From Lactobacillus taiwanensis DSM 21401 (GTDB taxonomy: Bacteria; Bacillota; Bacilli; Lactobacillales; Lactobacillaceae), in NCBI RefSeq assembly GCF_001436695.1, contig NZ_AYZG01000042.1, positions 1-43,616 on the forward strand: a stretch of 43,616 bases of DNA, given 5' to 3'. Positions 8,422-16,735 of the stretch are shown here, in pieces (within the stretch, counting starts at the first letter, position 1; each line of letters opens with the position of its first letter). Made by a program: the position numbers and the translations under genes. Below the pieces are notes generated by a model. It had not been told where the DNA came from, searched no databases, and saw only the letters and a list, made by a program, of their open reading frames with translations.

Positions 8422-9248
8422 TTGTACAACACCTGACAATGTGAACAAAAAGTAGTGCCACGTCCGTTTACTTTAATCTTTTCTAAAACAGTACCGCAGC
8501 TGCTACACTGTTCACCTGCATGACCATAAACTTGAAGCATATTTTGATAACCACCAGTTTCTCCATTTGCATCTAAATAAGTATGAACAGTTGTACCGCG
8601 TTCTTTAGTTGCTACAGCAATCGTATGATTAATATTTCGATATAAATCAGCCACCTTATCGGATGGTATTTTTTTAGCGCTACTTAGGGGATGAATTTTA
8701 CTCTGCCACAACACTTCATCAACATAAATATTACCTAATCCGCAAACTACTGTCTGATCTAAAATTGTATTCTTGATATTTTTCTTTTTTTTACTTAATG
8801 CATCCCTAAAATATTCAAGACTAAACTCATCAGTATTTGGTTCCGGTCCTAGGTGTCGAATTCCAGTCGTCTGACGTTCTGTTCCAGTCTCGACTAAATG
8901 CATTCTTCCAAACTTCCGCACATCGTCATATCGTAAAGCTGTTCCATCTGTAAAGATAAATTCCACATGTTCATGCTTTTGCTTAGGAGCATCTGGAGTA
9001 ACTAAATGATATTTACCTTCCATGCGCAAATGTGACACCATTGTTAAGTCATCATTAAATCTAAACAGTAAGTATTTACCATAACGATCAATCTTCAAAA
9101 TTTTCTTATTTGTCAGTTTTTTAACAAACTCATCTGGATCATTAACTATAATTTTAGGATACCAAACAACAATTTTTTCAATTGTTTTTCCTTTAACTAA
9201 TGGCGTTAAAGTCCTCCTGACCGTTTCAACTTCTGGCATTTCTGGCAT
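8418..9248 (-). CDS. mutM: formamidopyrimidine-DNA glycosylase (Fpg/MutM)
   Basis: Bifunctional glycosylase/AP lyase that removes 8-oxoguanine and other oxidised purines. The start at ATG 9248 gives MPEMPEVETVRR, so after Met removal the N-terminal Pro is the catalytic nucleophile and Glu is next, as the family requires. A TTG one codon upstream would destroy this. The C-terminal zinc finger is intact: CSSC, 16 residues, CSHC. The 276-residue length is normal. It overlaps coaE by 4 bases and lies 15 bases after polA, so the three are translationally linked. Confidence 0.96.
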   Translation of the reverse strand: MPEMPEVETVRRTLTPLVKGKTIEKIVVWYPKIIVNDPDEFVKKLTNKKILKIDRYGKYLLFRFNDDLTMVSHLRMEGKYHLVTPDAPKQKHEHVEFIFTDGTALRYDDVRKFGRMHLVETGTERQTTGIRHLGPEPNTDEFSLEYFRDALSKKKKNIKNTILDQTVVCGLGNIYVDEVLWQSKIHPLSSAKKIPSDKVADLYRNINHTIAVATKERGTTVHTYLDANGETGGYQNMLQVYGHAGEQCSSCGTVLEKIKVNGRGTTFCSHCQVLYK

Positions 9249-9263
9249 CAAATCACCTACTTT

Positions 9264-11924
9264 TTATTTTGCATCATACCAATTATGACCCCAGTTTGAA
9301 TCAGCAATCAAAGGTACATCTAATTTTACAGCTGATTGCATAACCTCTGGCACAATCTTCTTAATTGTATCTAGTTCATCCTTAGGTACATCAAAAATCA
9401 ATTCATCGTGTACTTGCAAAACCATCTTAGTCTTTAAATGTAATTCATCAAGTTTTTTCTGCATGTTAATCATAGCAATCTTAATGATATCAGCTGCTGA
9501 TCCCTGAATTGGTGAATTAATCGCAGTTCTTTCCGCAAAACTTCTTACATTAAAGTTCTTAGAATGAATGTCTGGCAAATAGCGTCTTCTATGCATAATA
9601 GTTTCTGCATAACCATTTTCACGCGCTTTTTTAATTGCTTCATCCATATAATTTTTAATTTGTGGATATTGTTCAAAGTAATTTTCAATAAACGTCTTAG
9701 CTTGCTTACGACTAATACCTAAGTTTTTAGATAAGCCATAGTCTGAAATACCGTAAACGATACCAAAGTTAACAGCTTTAGCATGTCTACGCATTAATGG
9801 CGTTACTTCATCTGGAGAATCTAAATGGAAGATCTTCATTGCAGTGTGGGCGTGAATATCATACCCCGACTTAAAGGCTTCCTGCATATGCTCATCACCA
9901 GAAACATGAGCTAGTACTCTTAATTCAACTTGTGAATAATCACAAGAGAAAATATATCCATCTTTAGTTGATGGAACAAAAGCCTTTCGAATTTGCTTTC
10001 CTTCATCAGTTCTAGTTGGAATATTCTGTAAATTAGGATCTACTGAAGAAAGACGACCTGTTGCAGTCAAAGTCTGTAAATAACGAGTATGGATTCTGCC
10101 ATCAGGCTGAATACAATCAAGTAGCCCTTTAACATAAGTATTTTGAATTTTAGCAATTTGACGGTAGTCCAAAATTTCTGAAACTATTGGGCTCTTCATC
10201 TTCAATTGCTCTAATACCTCAACAGATGTTGAATAGCCTGTCTTGGTCTTCTTAATTGGAGGTAAGTTTAACTTTTCAAAAAGAATATGGCCTAATTGCT
10301 TAGGTGAATTCAAGTTGAATTCTTCACCAGCTTGTTGATAAATCTTTTGCTCTAATTCTTGTAATTTAATGGCGAATTCATTACCAAGTTGATTCAAAAC
10401 TGATGCTTCAACCTTAATCCCAGTAATCTCCATCTTTGCTAAAACAAAAGCAACTGGAATTTCGATTGTTTCATATAAGTCATCTTGTTCATGATCTTTT
10501 AATTTTGCAAGAAGCGGCTCTTTTAGCTTTTCAATTACAGCAACTTTTGCAGACAAATGTTCAAAAAATTCCCCATCTTCTGGAACAGCTTGCTTTTTAC
10601 CCTTACCATAAACCTCTAAATCGGTCTTAACTGAATAATCGTCATATAGATGCGCCACCTCACCAAGATCATTGGAATTATTTTCATTATTAACCAGATA
10701 AGAGGCTAAAAGCATATCATAATCTAGCCCTTCAGCTTTAATGTCTAGTCGATTCAAGCCCACATAAGTACGTTTAATATCAAAAACATTCTTTTTAATA
10801 TTCTTATCTTCTAGCATTTGACGAAGCGGATTTTCTTGCAATAAAACAACGTCTTTTGAAACATAAATCTTATTGCCAACTTTTAATGAAAATCCTTCTA
10901 ACGGTGCTAAATGATAATTATCACCCAACATTGCTAAATAAAAAGTAACTTCTTTTTCATTAATATTGTCCAATTCGACAATATTTTCTTTAGTTAATTC
11001 AAGATATTCATATTTTTCAATTTCTTGTTTATTACTATTAGTAGCAGACGCACCTAACTCAGCTAAAAATTTCTTGAATCCTAACCGTTCATACAAGTTA
11101 CGCAAGTCTTCAATGTTTGGATCTTGAAGTTTAGTATCAGCTAAAGTAACTTCAACAGGAGAATCACGATCAATAGTTGCTAATTTTTTAGCTAAAAAGG
11201 CCTTGTCTTTATCGTTAATTAAATTCTCTTTTAACTTGGACTTCTTCATTTCATCCACATGTTCATAAAGTTTTTCAACTGAACCATATTTTTGAATTAA
11301 GCGTGAAGCAGTCTTAGGACCGACCTTTGTTACACCAGGGTAATTATCAGAATTATCACCCATCAAAGCCTTCATATCAATAAACTCTGTCGGAGTAACA
11401 CCATTAACTTCTTTCATATGTTCTGGCGTATAGGCTTCAGTATCACCAACACCGTTTTTAGTAATTAAAACGGTTGTCCTATCAGAAGCAAGTTGTGTCA
11501 AGTCTCGATCTCCAGTTACAACATCAACTGTATATCCTGCATCTTCACCCATCTTTGAAAGAGTCCCAATAATATCATCTGCTTCATAATTTTTTAGTTC
11601 ATAACTCTTAATTCCTAAATCTTTAAGCAATTCACGGATAACAGGAAGTTGCTCCGATAATTCACTTGGAGTTTTTTGTCGACCACCCTTATAATCTTGA
11701 TACATCTTGGTTCTAAAAGTAACTTTCCCAGCATCAAAAGCAACTAAGACATTAGTCGGCTTTGTCTGCTTCATAATTGCATCAAGCATATTCTTAAAAG
11801 TAAAAATTGCATTTGTATGCAAACCGTCTGGACTAGTAAATCTATCTAACTGACGGTACAAAGCATAAAAGGCACGAAAGGCCACTGAATTTCCGTCAAT
11901 TAAAAGCAATTTCTTTTGTGCCAT
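9264..11924 (-). CDS. polA: DNA polymerase I
   Basis: Fills gaps during repair and Okazaki fragment processing. The protein has an N-terminal 5'-3' exonuclease domain (about 1-290, with LLIDGNSVAFRAFYAL and MGDNSDNYPGV), a middle domain of the 3'-5' exonuclease fold, and the family A polymerase domain with motif A DYSQVELRVLAH, motif B RRHAKAVNFGIVYG and motif C QVHDELIFD. The middle domain has no DxE metal-binding motif, so proofreading is probably absent, as in other Gram-positive PolA. I chose ATG 11924 (MAQKKLLLIDG, 886 residues), which has AAGGAG 6 bases ahead. The ATG at 11954 would start inside the upstream hairpin. Confidence 0.97.
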   Translation of the reverse strand: MAQKKLLLIDGNSVAFRAFYALYRQLDRFTSPDGLHTNAIFTFKNMLDAIMKQTKPTNVLVAFDAGKVTFRTKMYQDYKGGRQKTPSELSEQLPVIRELLKDLGIKSYELKNYEADDIIGTLSKMGEDAGYTVDVVTGDRDLTQLASDRTTVLITKNGVGDTEAYTPEHMKEVNGVTPTEFIDMKALMGDNSDNYPGVTKVGPKTASRLIQKYGSVEKLYEHVDEMKKSKLKENLINDKDKAFLAKKLATIDRDSPVEVTLADTKLQDPNIEDLRNLYERLGFKKFLAELGASATNSNKQEIEKYEYLELTKENIVELDNINEKEVTFYLAMLGDNYHLAPLEGFSLKVGNKIYVSKDVVLLQENPLRQMLEDKNIKKNVFDIKRTYVGLNRLDIKAEGLDYDMLLASYLVNNENNSNDLGEVAHLYDDYSVKTDLEVYGKGKKQAVPEDGEFFEHLSAKVAVIEKLKEPLLAKLKDHEQDDLYETIEIPVAFVLAKMEITGIKVEASVLNQLGNEFAIKLQELEQKIYQQAGEEFNLNSPKQLGHILFEKLNLPPIKKTKTGYSTSVEVLEQLKMKSPIVSEILDYRQIAKIQNTYVKGLLDCIQPDGRIHTRYLQTLTATGRLSSVDPNLQNIPTRTDEGKQIRKAFVPSTKDGYIFSCDYSQVELRVLAHVSGDEHMQEAFKSGYDIHAHTAMKIFHLDSPDEVTPLMRRHAKAVNFGIVYGISDYGLSKNLGISRKQAKTFIENYFEQYPQIKNYMDEAIKKARENGYAETIMHRRRYLPDIHSKNFNVRSFAERTAINSPIQGSAADIIKIAMINMQKKLDELHLKTKMVLQVHDELIFDVPKDELDTIKKIVPEVMQSAVKLDVPLIADSNWGHNWYDAK

Positions 11925-11939
11925 ATTTTTCTCCTTAAA

Positions 11940-11981
11940 TAAAAAAACTGTCAAATAGTCTCTTAACTATTTTAACAGTTT
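11940..11981 (-). terminator. hairpin with T run just before polA
   Basis: An interrupted stem (AACTGT and AAATAGT paired with ACTATTT and ACAGTT) followed on the minus strand by seven T and then directly by the polA ribosome binding site. It most simply terminates transcripts from the decayed gene upstream, but if the polA promoter lies further right it would be an attenuator in the polA leader. Confidence 0.65.
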
Positions 11982-12026
11982 TTGATACATCATTTAATTA
12001 TCTACTTTGCTTTAGTACTTAAATAC

Positions 12027-12188
12027 CTAAAATGGATTATTTTCATCACCAACTTCACGATAATTATCAGTACCACCTTCAGTACTTAAGACAATGATTC
12101 TTGAATTCTCATCAAGGCTTAATTCTTTACGATAATTTTCTAAATCTGGGCTAGACAAATAAGAACCAGTTGATCGAATATTCGATTG
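12027..12188 (-). pseudogene. C-terminal remnant of a diaminopropionate ammonia-lyase-like gene
   Basis: A 53-codon open stretch with no start codon or ribosome binding site, cut off on its 5' side by an in-frame TAG at 12191-12189. Its sequence contains SPDLENYRKEL, LDENSRIIVLSTEGGTD and ends EVGDENNPF. The LSTEGxTD segment resembles the end of PLP-dependent fold II ammonia-lyases of the diaminopropionate ammonia-lyase type (YgeX/DpaL). Everything upstream is missing, so this is a deletion remnant. The family assignment is from memory of the motif and is moderate. Confidence 0.55.
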
Positions 12189-12239
12189 CTACTTATCGTG
12201 GTGACTTAAACTCTTTTATAATTGATCTTAACCGCTAAA

Positions 12240-12272
12240 AAATAGAAACGTACTTAAACGTTCCTCTTTTTA
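12240..12272 (-). terminator. terminator of TauE-family gene
   Basis: A 7-bp stem with one G-T pair (GGAACGT / ACGTTTC on the minus strand), 6-base loop and a T run, 17 bases after the stop of the exporter gene. Confidence 0.7.
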
Positions 12273-12288
12273 ACGATCTTTGATGATT

Positions 12289-13065
12289 TCAACGAATAAA
12301 TTTCATCCCAATCATAATAATTCCTAAACCTATAAAGACCCAAGCAACAACCTTATTGAGCTTTTGCTCATCAATTTTATTAGCAAAGCGTGAACCAATA
12401 ATACCTGCTACAACTGCCCCTAACGCTATCCAAAGGCCATATTTCCAATCGACATTGCCTTGTCTTGCGTAACCTAATAATGATGATAATGCTGTAATTG
12501 CCATAATAACGGTTGAGGTTCCAACAGCTTGATGCATTGGATAATGCAAAATAAAAATAATAGTCAATAACACCATCACACCGCCGCCAGCACCAACTAG
12601 TCCACTAATGATCCCAATACCAAAGCCTAATCCTAGTAATGCCATTGTTTGTGCAAATTTCGACTTAAAATGAACACCTTTGTTAGGATCAAACGAATTG
12701 TTCTTCTTTCGCAGCGTCGAAATCCCTGAAATAATTAACATTATCGCAAAAATACCGCTTAGTTTCGTATCAGAGATTATCCCAGCCCAGTGACTTCCAA
12801 GTTGAGCTCCAATAATTGACCCTACTGTAATCCAAATACTAGCCTGCAGCCTGACATTCTTATGCTTGATATAATCAATTGAAACAACGATACTTGTAAT
12901 CACATCAACTAATAAGCTCGTTCCAATTGCTAAATGAGAATTAATTCCAAAAAGCAACGTTAAGCTAGGAACAACAACGGTAACACCACTCGCTCCAATT
13001 AAACTAGTGATAGTCCCTGTTACTAGACCAATACAAATTATCTCTATAATTGCTAAAATTGACAT
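12289..13065 (-). CDS. TauE/SafE-family sulfite/organosulfur exporter
   Basis: A 258-residue polytopic membrane protein with about eight helices arranged as two homologous halves. Each half begins with a Gly-rich helix, GLVTGTITSLIGASGVTVVV near residue 13 and GFGIGIISGLVGAGGGVMVL near residue 147, the signature of the TauE/SafE (DUF81) family. Members export sulfite, sulfoacetate or related anions; the substrate here cannot be told. It stands alone between the decayed region before polA and murC, with its own terminator. Confidence 0.88.
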   Translation of the reverse strand: MSILAIIEIICIGLVTGTITSLIGASGVTVVVPSLTLLFGINSHLAIGTSLLVDVITSIVVSIDYIKHKNVRLQASIWITVGSIIGAQLGSHWAGIISDTKLSGIFAIMLIISGISTLRKKNNSFDPNKGVHFKSKFAQTMALLGLGFGIGIISGLVGAGGGVMVLLTIIFILHYPMHQAVGTSTVIMAITALSSLLGYARQGNVDWKYGLWIALGAVVAGIIGSRFANKIDEQKLNKVVAWVFIGLGIIMIGMKFIR

Positions 13066-13145
13066 CCTTCACGCCTCAATGCTTAACAATATTCCCTGTC
13101 TACATTGTATTAGTCTTTCAACTACAAACCAACAATTACGACAAA

Positions 13146-13180
13146 AAACGCTCAATTCTAATTATATTAATTGAGCGTTT
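13146..13180 (-). terminator. intrinsic terminator of murC
   Basis: An 11-bp perfect stem (AACGCTCAATT / AATTGAGCGTT), 11-base loop and a T run on the minus strand, immediately after the murC stop. Confidence 0.85.
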
Positions 13181-13187
13181 AATTTAA

Positions 13188-14501
13188 TTATAGTAATTTT
13201 TCATATGCGTCTTCATACTTAGGAATGTCACCAGCACCCATAAATACTACAACAGCATTCTTATGCTTAGTTAAATCAGCAATATTGTCTAAATCAATTA
13301 CTTCTGAACCAGGAATATTGTTAACTAAATCTTCACTTGAAATATCGCCACTTGCTTCACGTGCAGAAGCATAAATTGGAGTAATGTAAGCCTTGTCTAC
13401 ATCACGTAAAATTTCTTCAAAATCTTTTTGATATTTCTTAGTTCTTGAGAAAGTATGTGGTTGGAAAACTACCACTAATTCTTTATCTGGGAATTTTTGA
13501 CGAGCAGCTTGAATAGTTGCACGCATTTCTGTTGGGTGGTGAGCATAATCATCAATTACTGAAACATCGCCAAAATCTTTTTCAGCAAATCTTCTCTTAG
13601 CACCCTTGAAAGTTAAAAGTCCCTTCTTAATATCTTCCATTGGAACTTTTTCAGTATAAGCTACTGCAATCACAGCAGTAGTATTTAAAATACTGTGATC
13701 ACCAAATAAATGAATTTCAAAGCGACCCAAATCTTTTCCATGTGCTAAAACATTGAACTTAGAACCAGTAGTAGTCTTTTCAATATTAACTGCTTGGAAG
13801 TCATCAGTATCTTTGAAGCCATAAGTATATTTAGGAATATCAGTCTTAAGACTTTGAAGACGTTTGTCGTCTCCCCAAACAAAGAGAGCCTTCTTAGTTT
13901 GATCAGCAGCAGTTTGGAAGGCACTAGTATAGTCAGCTTGATCCTTAAAGTAATCTGGGTGATCAAAATCAATGTTAGTCATAATTTGGTAGTCTGGGTG
14001 ATATGCTAAGAAGTGACGACGATATTCATCGGCTTCATAAACAAAGAAACGTGAACCCTCTACTCCTTTACCACGACCATCACCAATTAAGTAAGAAGTA
14101 GGAGCAACTTCACCTAAAACGTGTGATAAAAGACTTGTAGTTGAAGTCTTACCATGTGTACCAGAAACTCCGATTGAAGTATGCATCTGAACAATTTCTT
14201 CAACAGTATCAGGATAGCTTTGCCATTCAACATTTTTGTCCAAGCAAGCTGCTACTTCAGGATTATCTTGCTTAAAAGCATTTCCTTTAACAATTACTTG
14301 TTCTGCATTGCTCTTAATATTTTTTGAGTCAAAGTTTTTTACTTCAATACCAGCTTTTTCAAGAGGAACTTGAGTAAAGGTGTACTTTTCAATGTCACTA
14401 CCTGCAACATTATAGCCTAAGTCGTGCAAAACTAAAGCTAAGGATGCCATACCAGTTCCTTTAATGCCAATGAACCAAATTTGTTTATTTTTGTCTAACA
14501 T
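13188..14501 (-). CDS. murC: UDP-N-acetylmuramate--L-alanine ligase
   Basis: Adds L-Ala to UDP-MurNAc, the first amino acid of the peptidoglycan stem peptide. The 437 residues have the Mur-ligase layout: Rossmann UDP-binding domain (IGIKGTGMASLALVLHDLGY), central ATPase with GVSGTHGKTSTTSLL (about 115), and C-terminal domain with DDYAHHPTEMRATIQAAR and VVFQPHTFSRT. An ATG start with GGAGATAG-like site upstream fits. Single gene with its own terminator. Confidence 0.97.
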   Translation of the reverse strand: MLDKNKQIWFIGIKGTGMASLALVLHDLGYNVAGSDIEKYTFTQVPLEKAGIEVKNFDSKNIKSNAEQVIVKGNAFKQDNPEVAACLDKNVEWQSYPDTVEEIVQMHTSIGVSGTHGKTSTTSLLSHVLGEVAPTSYLIGDGRGKGVEGSRFFVYEADEYRRHFLAYHPDYQIMTNIDFDHPDYFKDQADYTSAFQTAADQTKKALFVWGDDKRLQSLKTDIPKYTYGFKDTDDFQAVNIEKTTTGSKFNVLAHGKDLGRFEIHLFGDHSILNTTAVIAVAYTEKVPMEDIKKGLLTFKGAKRRFAEKDFGDVSVIDDYAHHPTEMRATIQAARQKFPDKELVVVFQPHTFSRTKKYQKDFEEILRDVDKAYITPIYASAREASGDISSEDLVNNIPGSEVIDLDNIADLTKHKNAVVVFMGAGDIPKYEDAYEKLL

Positions 14502-14561
14502 ATTATTACTATCTCCATTGTTTGTGCCAAAATATTCGTTTTAATTCTACCATTTTTAGCA

Positions 14562-14594
14562 CAAAAAAAGAACATAACACAACGTTATGTTCTA
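14562..14594 (-). terminator. terminator upstream of murC on minus strand
   Basis: A 10-bp stem (AGAACATAAC / GTTATGTTCT), 5-base loop and seven T on the minus strand. It would stop transcripts coming from the decayed region to the right before they reach murC. Confidence 0.75.
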
Positions 14595-14598
14595 ATTA

Positions 14599-14638
14599 GA
14601 AAGTAGTTAGCTCATCCTTACTCCCTACTTTCTTTTAT
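14599..14638 (+). terminator. weak plus-strand hairpin
   Basis: An 8-bp stem (GAAAGTAG / CTACTTTC) with an 18-base loop followed by TTTTATTT on the plus strand. No plus-strand gene precedes it, so its role is unclear. Confidence 0.35.
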
Positions 14639-14708
14639 TTACAAAAATTCTTTTTCAAGCCCTAACATATAAGTAGTTTTAGATCATCAATCCGCGCCAA
14701 ATCTTTCT

Positions 14709-14844
14709 TTATGTAATTACTAACTCAAAACGATAATCATCAAAAAAATTTCTCATATCTTTTGGACTTGGTCGATAAGGGGCCTTATACCCCCCCCAGA
14801 GTTTTCAGAGGCTCGCCTGCTAGCTTAGCTGTATTATACTTCAT
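14709..14844 (-). pseudogene. frameshifted small ORF with an 8-G homopolymer
   Basis: On the minus strand an ATG at 14844 begins MKYNTAKLAGEPLKTLGG and then stops at TAA 14787-14785 because of a run of eight G (14797-14790). With seven (or ten) G the frame continues as YKAPYRPSPKDMRNFFDD and YRFELVIT to a stop at 14709, giving 44 residues. An in-frame TGA just upstream of the ATG shows this is a separate small gene rather than the end of a longer frame. The ribosome binding site is poor. I do not recognise a family. The first 18 residues end in Gly-Gly, which recalls double-glycine leaders, but the hydrophobic spacing fits that consensus only with three Gly codons. It could be a slippage-controlled gene, a dead gene or chance. 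Confidence 0.4.
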
Positions 14845-15095
14845 ATATGTTATCTCGTTCCCTCACTTTCCGTTCACTATATATAACACAAAAAACATCA
14901 TTCTTACCATTTTTACTATAACACTTATTGTAATTAAATAGCATAATAAAGATTCATATTATTTAAACATCTTCTTACCAATAGTAAAGGAGATACAACA
15001 AAAAATGTCATATAACTTATCAAAAGAAACTTAAGAGCACATAATATTAAGTTTTAAATAATGGCTTCTTATCAGAAAAATAATCCAACCTCTCC
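14845..15095. other. AT-rich intergenic stretch with a truncated ORF start
   Basis: No full gene is visible. On the plus strand a good ribosome binding site (AAAGGAGA, 14986-14993) precedes ATG 15005, which opens MSYNLSKET and stops after nine residues at 15034. This looks like the surviving 5' end of a lost gene. Nothing recognisable follows it up to the inverted repeat at 15096. Confidence 0.45.
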
Positions 15096-15133
15096 AACAC
15101 AACCCGAGATTTATATGAATTTCGGGTTGTGTT
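15096..15133. repeat. perfect 12-bp inverted repeat
   Basis: AACACAACCCGA and its exact complement TCGGGTTGTGTT flank a 14-base loop. Neither side has a long T run, so it is a poor intrinsic terminator although it lies 20 bases after the ytpR stop on the minus strand. It may be a terminator weakened by mutation or a leftover element end. Confidence 0.7.
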
Positions 15134-15153
15134 ATATCTAGTTCGAACAGATG

Positions 15154-15801
15154 TTAAAGGCTAATTTGACCACTAGCTAGTAATTCATCACACTTAGTTG
15201 GTTCAAATTCATCACCAGCTTTAAAGTCGTCAGGAACAACCATAATACCACGCTTTTGAGGAGCGTGTGCTAAGTCTAATTCGCGTGCTGAACAAATCAT
15301 ACCGTATGAATCAACACCACGAAGTGCACCTGGCCAAATTTGTTGACCATTTGGCATTAAAGTACCAGGAAGTGCCACAACTACCATTTGGCCTTGAGCA
15401 ATATTTGGAGCACCACAAACGATTTGGTGTTCTTCACCATTTCCTACATCAACAGTAGTTACATGTAAGTGATCTGAATCTGGATGTGCTTCACAAGTCT
15501 TAACGTAACTATAAACAAGCGTTGGCTTTCCAATTTCTAGCTTAGTATCGAAGCCAGCTTCAGCAATTTTCTTGTTTAAAGCATCAACTAATTCTTGTGT
15601 TGGTTTAACTTCACCATTTGGTAGCTTATCATAATCTAAAAAGCTACTTACGTTAAAGAAATTAAATCCAATAACTTCGCTATCTTCATTTTCAACTCTT
15701 GTAACTTGATCTTTCTCTGTGAATTTACTACGACCCTTATCTTGGTCCAAAATCACAATTAAAGTATCAGGGTAACTTGTTTTATTGGTAGAAATAATCA
15801 T
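15154..15801 (-). CDS. ytpR: YtpR-family tRNA-binding domain protein
   Basis: A 215-residue stand-alone protein with an N-terminal DUF4479-like segment (about 1-95) and a C-terminal tRNA-binding OB fold of the EMAPII/PheRS-beta type (about 98-205), including HPDSDHLHVTTVDVG, IVCGAPNI and SYGMICSARELDL. It resembles the N-terminal part of bacterial PheRS beta subunit and B. subtilis YtpR. Its exact role is unknown; tRNA or structured RNA binding is inferred from the fold. It follows the thioredoxin-like gene by 24 bases, the same pairing as ytpP-ytpR in other Firmicutes. Confidence 0.9.
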   Translation of the reverse strand: MIISTNKTSYPDTLIVILDQDKGRSKFTEKDQVTRVENEDSEVIGFNFFNVSSFLDYDKLPNGEVKPTQELVDALNKKIAEAGFDTKLEIGKPTLVYSYVKTCEAHPDSDHLHVTTVDVGNGEEHQIVCGAPNIAQGQMVVVALPGTLMPNGQQIWPGALRGVDSYGMICSARELDLAHAPQKRGIMVVPDDFKAGDEFEPTKCDELLASGQISL

Positions 15802-15825
15802 TTCTAGTAAATTTCCTTTCCTAGA

Positions 15826-16146
15826 CTATTTGAGAGAGTTAAGGAAGCTTTCTACTTCTTCTTTAGTCTTTCTGTCCTTATTTACTAGTCTACCAATTTC
15901 TTTGCCATCTTGGTAGACAACAAAGCTAGGAATTCCAAAGATATTTAATTCTTTTGCTACATCAATTGATCCATCACGGTCAATTTTATAGAATTTTGAA
16001 TCAGGATTATCTTTTTCAATTTGTGGTAAAAATGGGTCTAAGAAGCGGCAATCTGGGCACCATGTAGCTGAAAACAATAATACTACTCTTCCATTTTTGG
16101 TAATGTCTTTTAACTTCTCAGGAGTTAATTCTTTGATTTCTTCCAT
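15826..16146 (-). CDS. thioredoxin-like protein (YtpP type)
   Basis: A 106-residue thioredoxin-fold protein with the active site WCPDC (Cys28 and Cys31) in place of the usual WCGPC, and the conserved cis-Pro segment FGIPSFVVYQDGKEI. It has no signal peptide, so it acts in the cytoplasm. A CPDC site suggests a redox potential different from housekeeping thioredoxin; B. subtilis YtpP is its likely counterpart. It is the first gene of a two-gene run with ytpR. Confidence 0.9.
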   Translation of the reverse strand: MEEIKELTPEKLKDITKNGRVVLLFSATWCPDCRFLDPFLPQIEKDNPDSKFYKIDRDGSIDVAKELNIFGIPSFVVYQDGKEIGRLVNKDRKTKEEVESFLNSLK

Positions 16147-16280
16147 TTATCTCACCTTTCCTTACTTTTTATAAGTCATAATTATTTTACATCCTTTTAT
16201 TTCAAAAATCTAGTCTCAAATCTTTTAGCTTAGATTAAAAACGCTCTACAATAAAAATATAAAAAGAAGGTATTAAAATA

Positions 16281-16655
16281 ATGGTTGATATGAATAAGGA
16301 ATTGCTCCATGCCGGTTATCGATTAAACTTAGTTTTTGATGAAATGGTTCAAGATATTAGAAAAGATCTTGATAATTGGATTATGATTAATGAAAAAAAT
16401 ATCGACCAAATTTTCTCATTAATTTCTGCCTATCATAAAATTGCAGCTACAATTACCACCAATACTCGAAAAAATGGACTCCCTGCACACTTAAAGTCTG
16501 CTTCAGATGATACCTTAAAAGTGATGGATACATTTAATGATGAGATTCTTACTTTTGATAATTTTGCAAATAGTAGTGAGCATATCAAAGCTGGTACAAG
16601 ATTTTTTAGAGCTGTTAATTATACAAATGAATTACTTTTAGAATTAAAATTATAA
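16281..16655 (+). CDS. conserved hypothetical protein
   Basis: A 124-residue, mainly helical, soluble protein starting MVDMNKELLHAGYRL, with no signal peptide, membrane segment or recognised motif. AGAAGG lies 10 bases before the ATG, and a bidirectional terminator follows, so it looks like an independent expressed gene. Codon use matches its neighbours. Probably a Lactobacillus-specific family; no function can be inferred. Confidence 0.75.
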   Translation: MVDMNKELLHAGYRLNLVFDEMVQDIRKDLDNWIMINEKNIDQIFSLISAYHKIAATITTNTRKNGLPAHLKSASDDTLKVMDTFNDEILTFDNFANSSEHIKAGTRFFRAVNYTNELLLELKL

Positions 16656-16672
16656 AGTAAATAATTATATTA

Positions 16673-16711
16673 AAAAAGTGTCTAGAATTTAACTTTCCTA
16701 GACACTTTTTT
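16673..16711. terminator. bidirectional terminator
   Basis: Stem AAAAAGTGTCTAG / CTAGACACTTTTT with A and T runs on either side. It serves the plus-strand gene ending at 16655 and the minus-strand trmB ending at 16736. Confidence 0.88.
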
Positions 16712-16735
16712 GCTTTTTAAAATGTTTTTATCAAT

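Noticed and set aside
9249-9251. TTG start one codon before the mutM ATG
   Set aside because: It would bury the catalytic N-terminal proline behind a second Met.
11925-11954. Longer polA start ten codons upstream
   Set aside because: It lies in the hairpin T run and lacks a ribosome binding site, while MAQKK has AAGGAG at the right distance.
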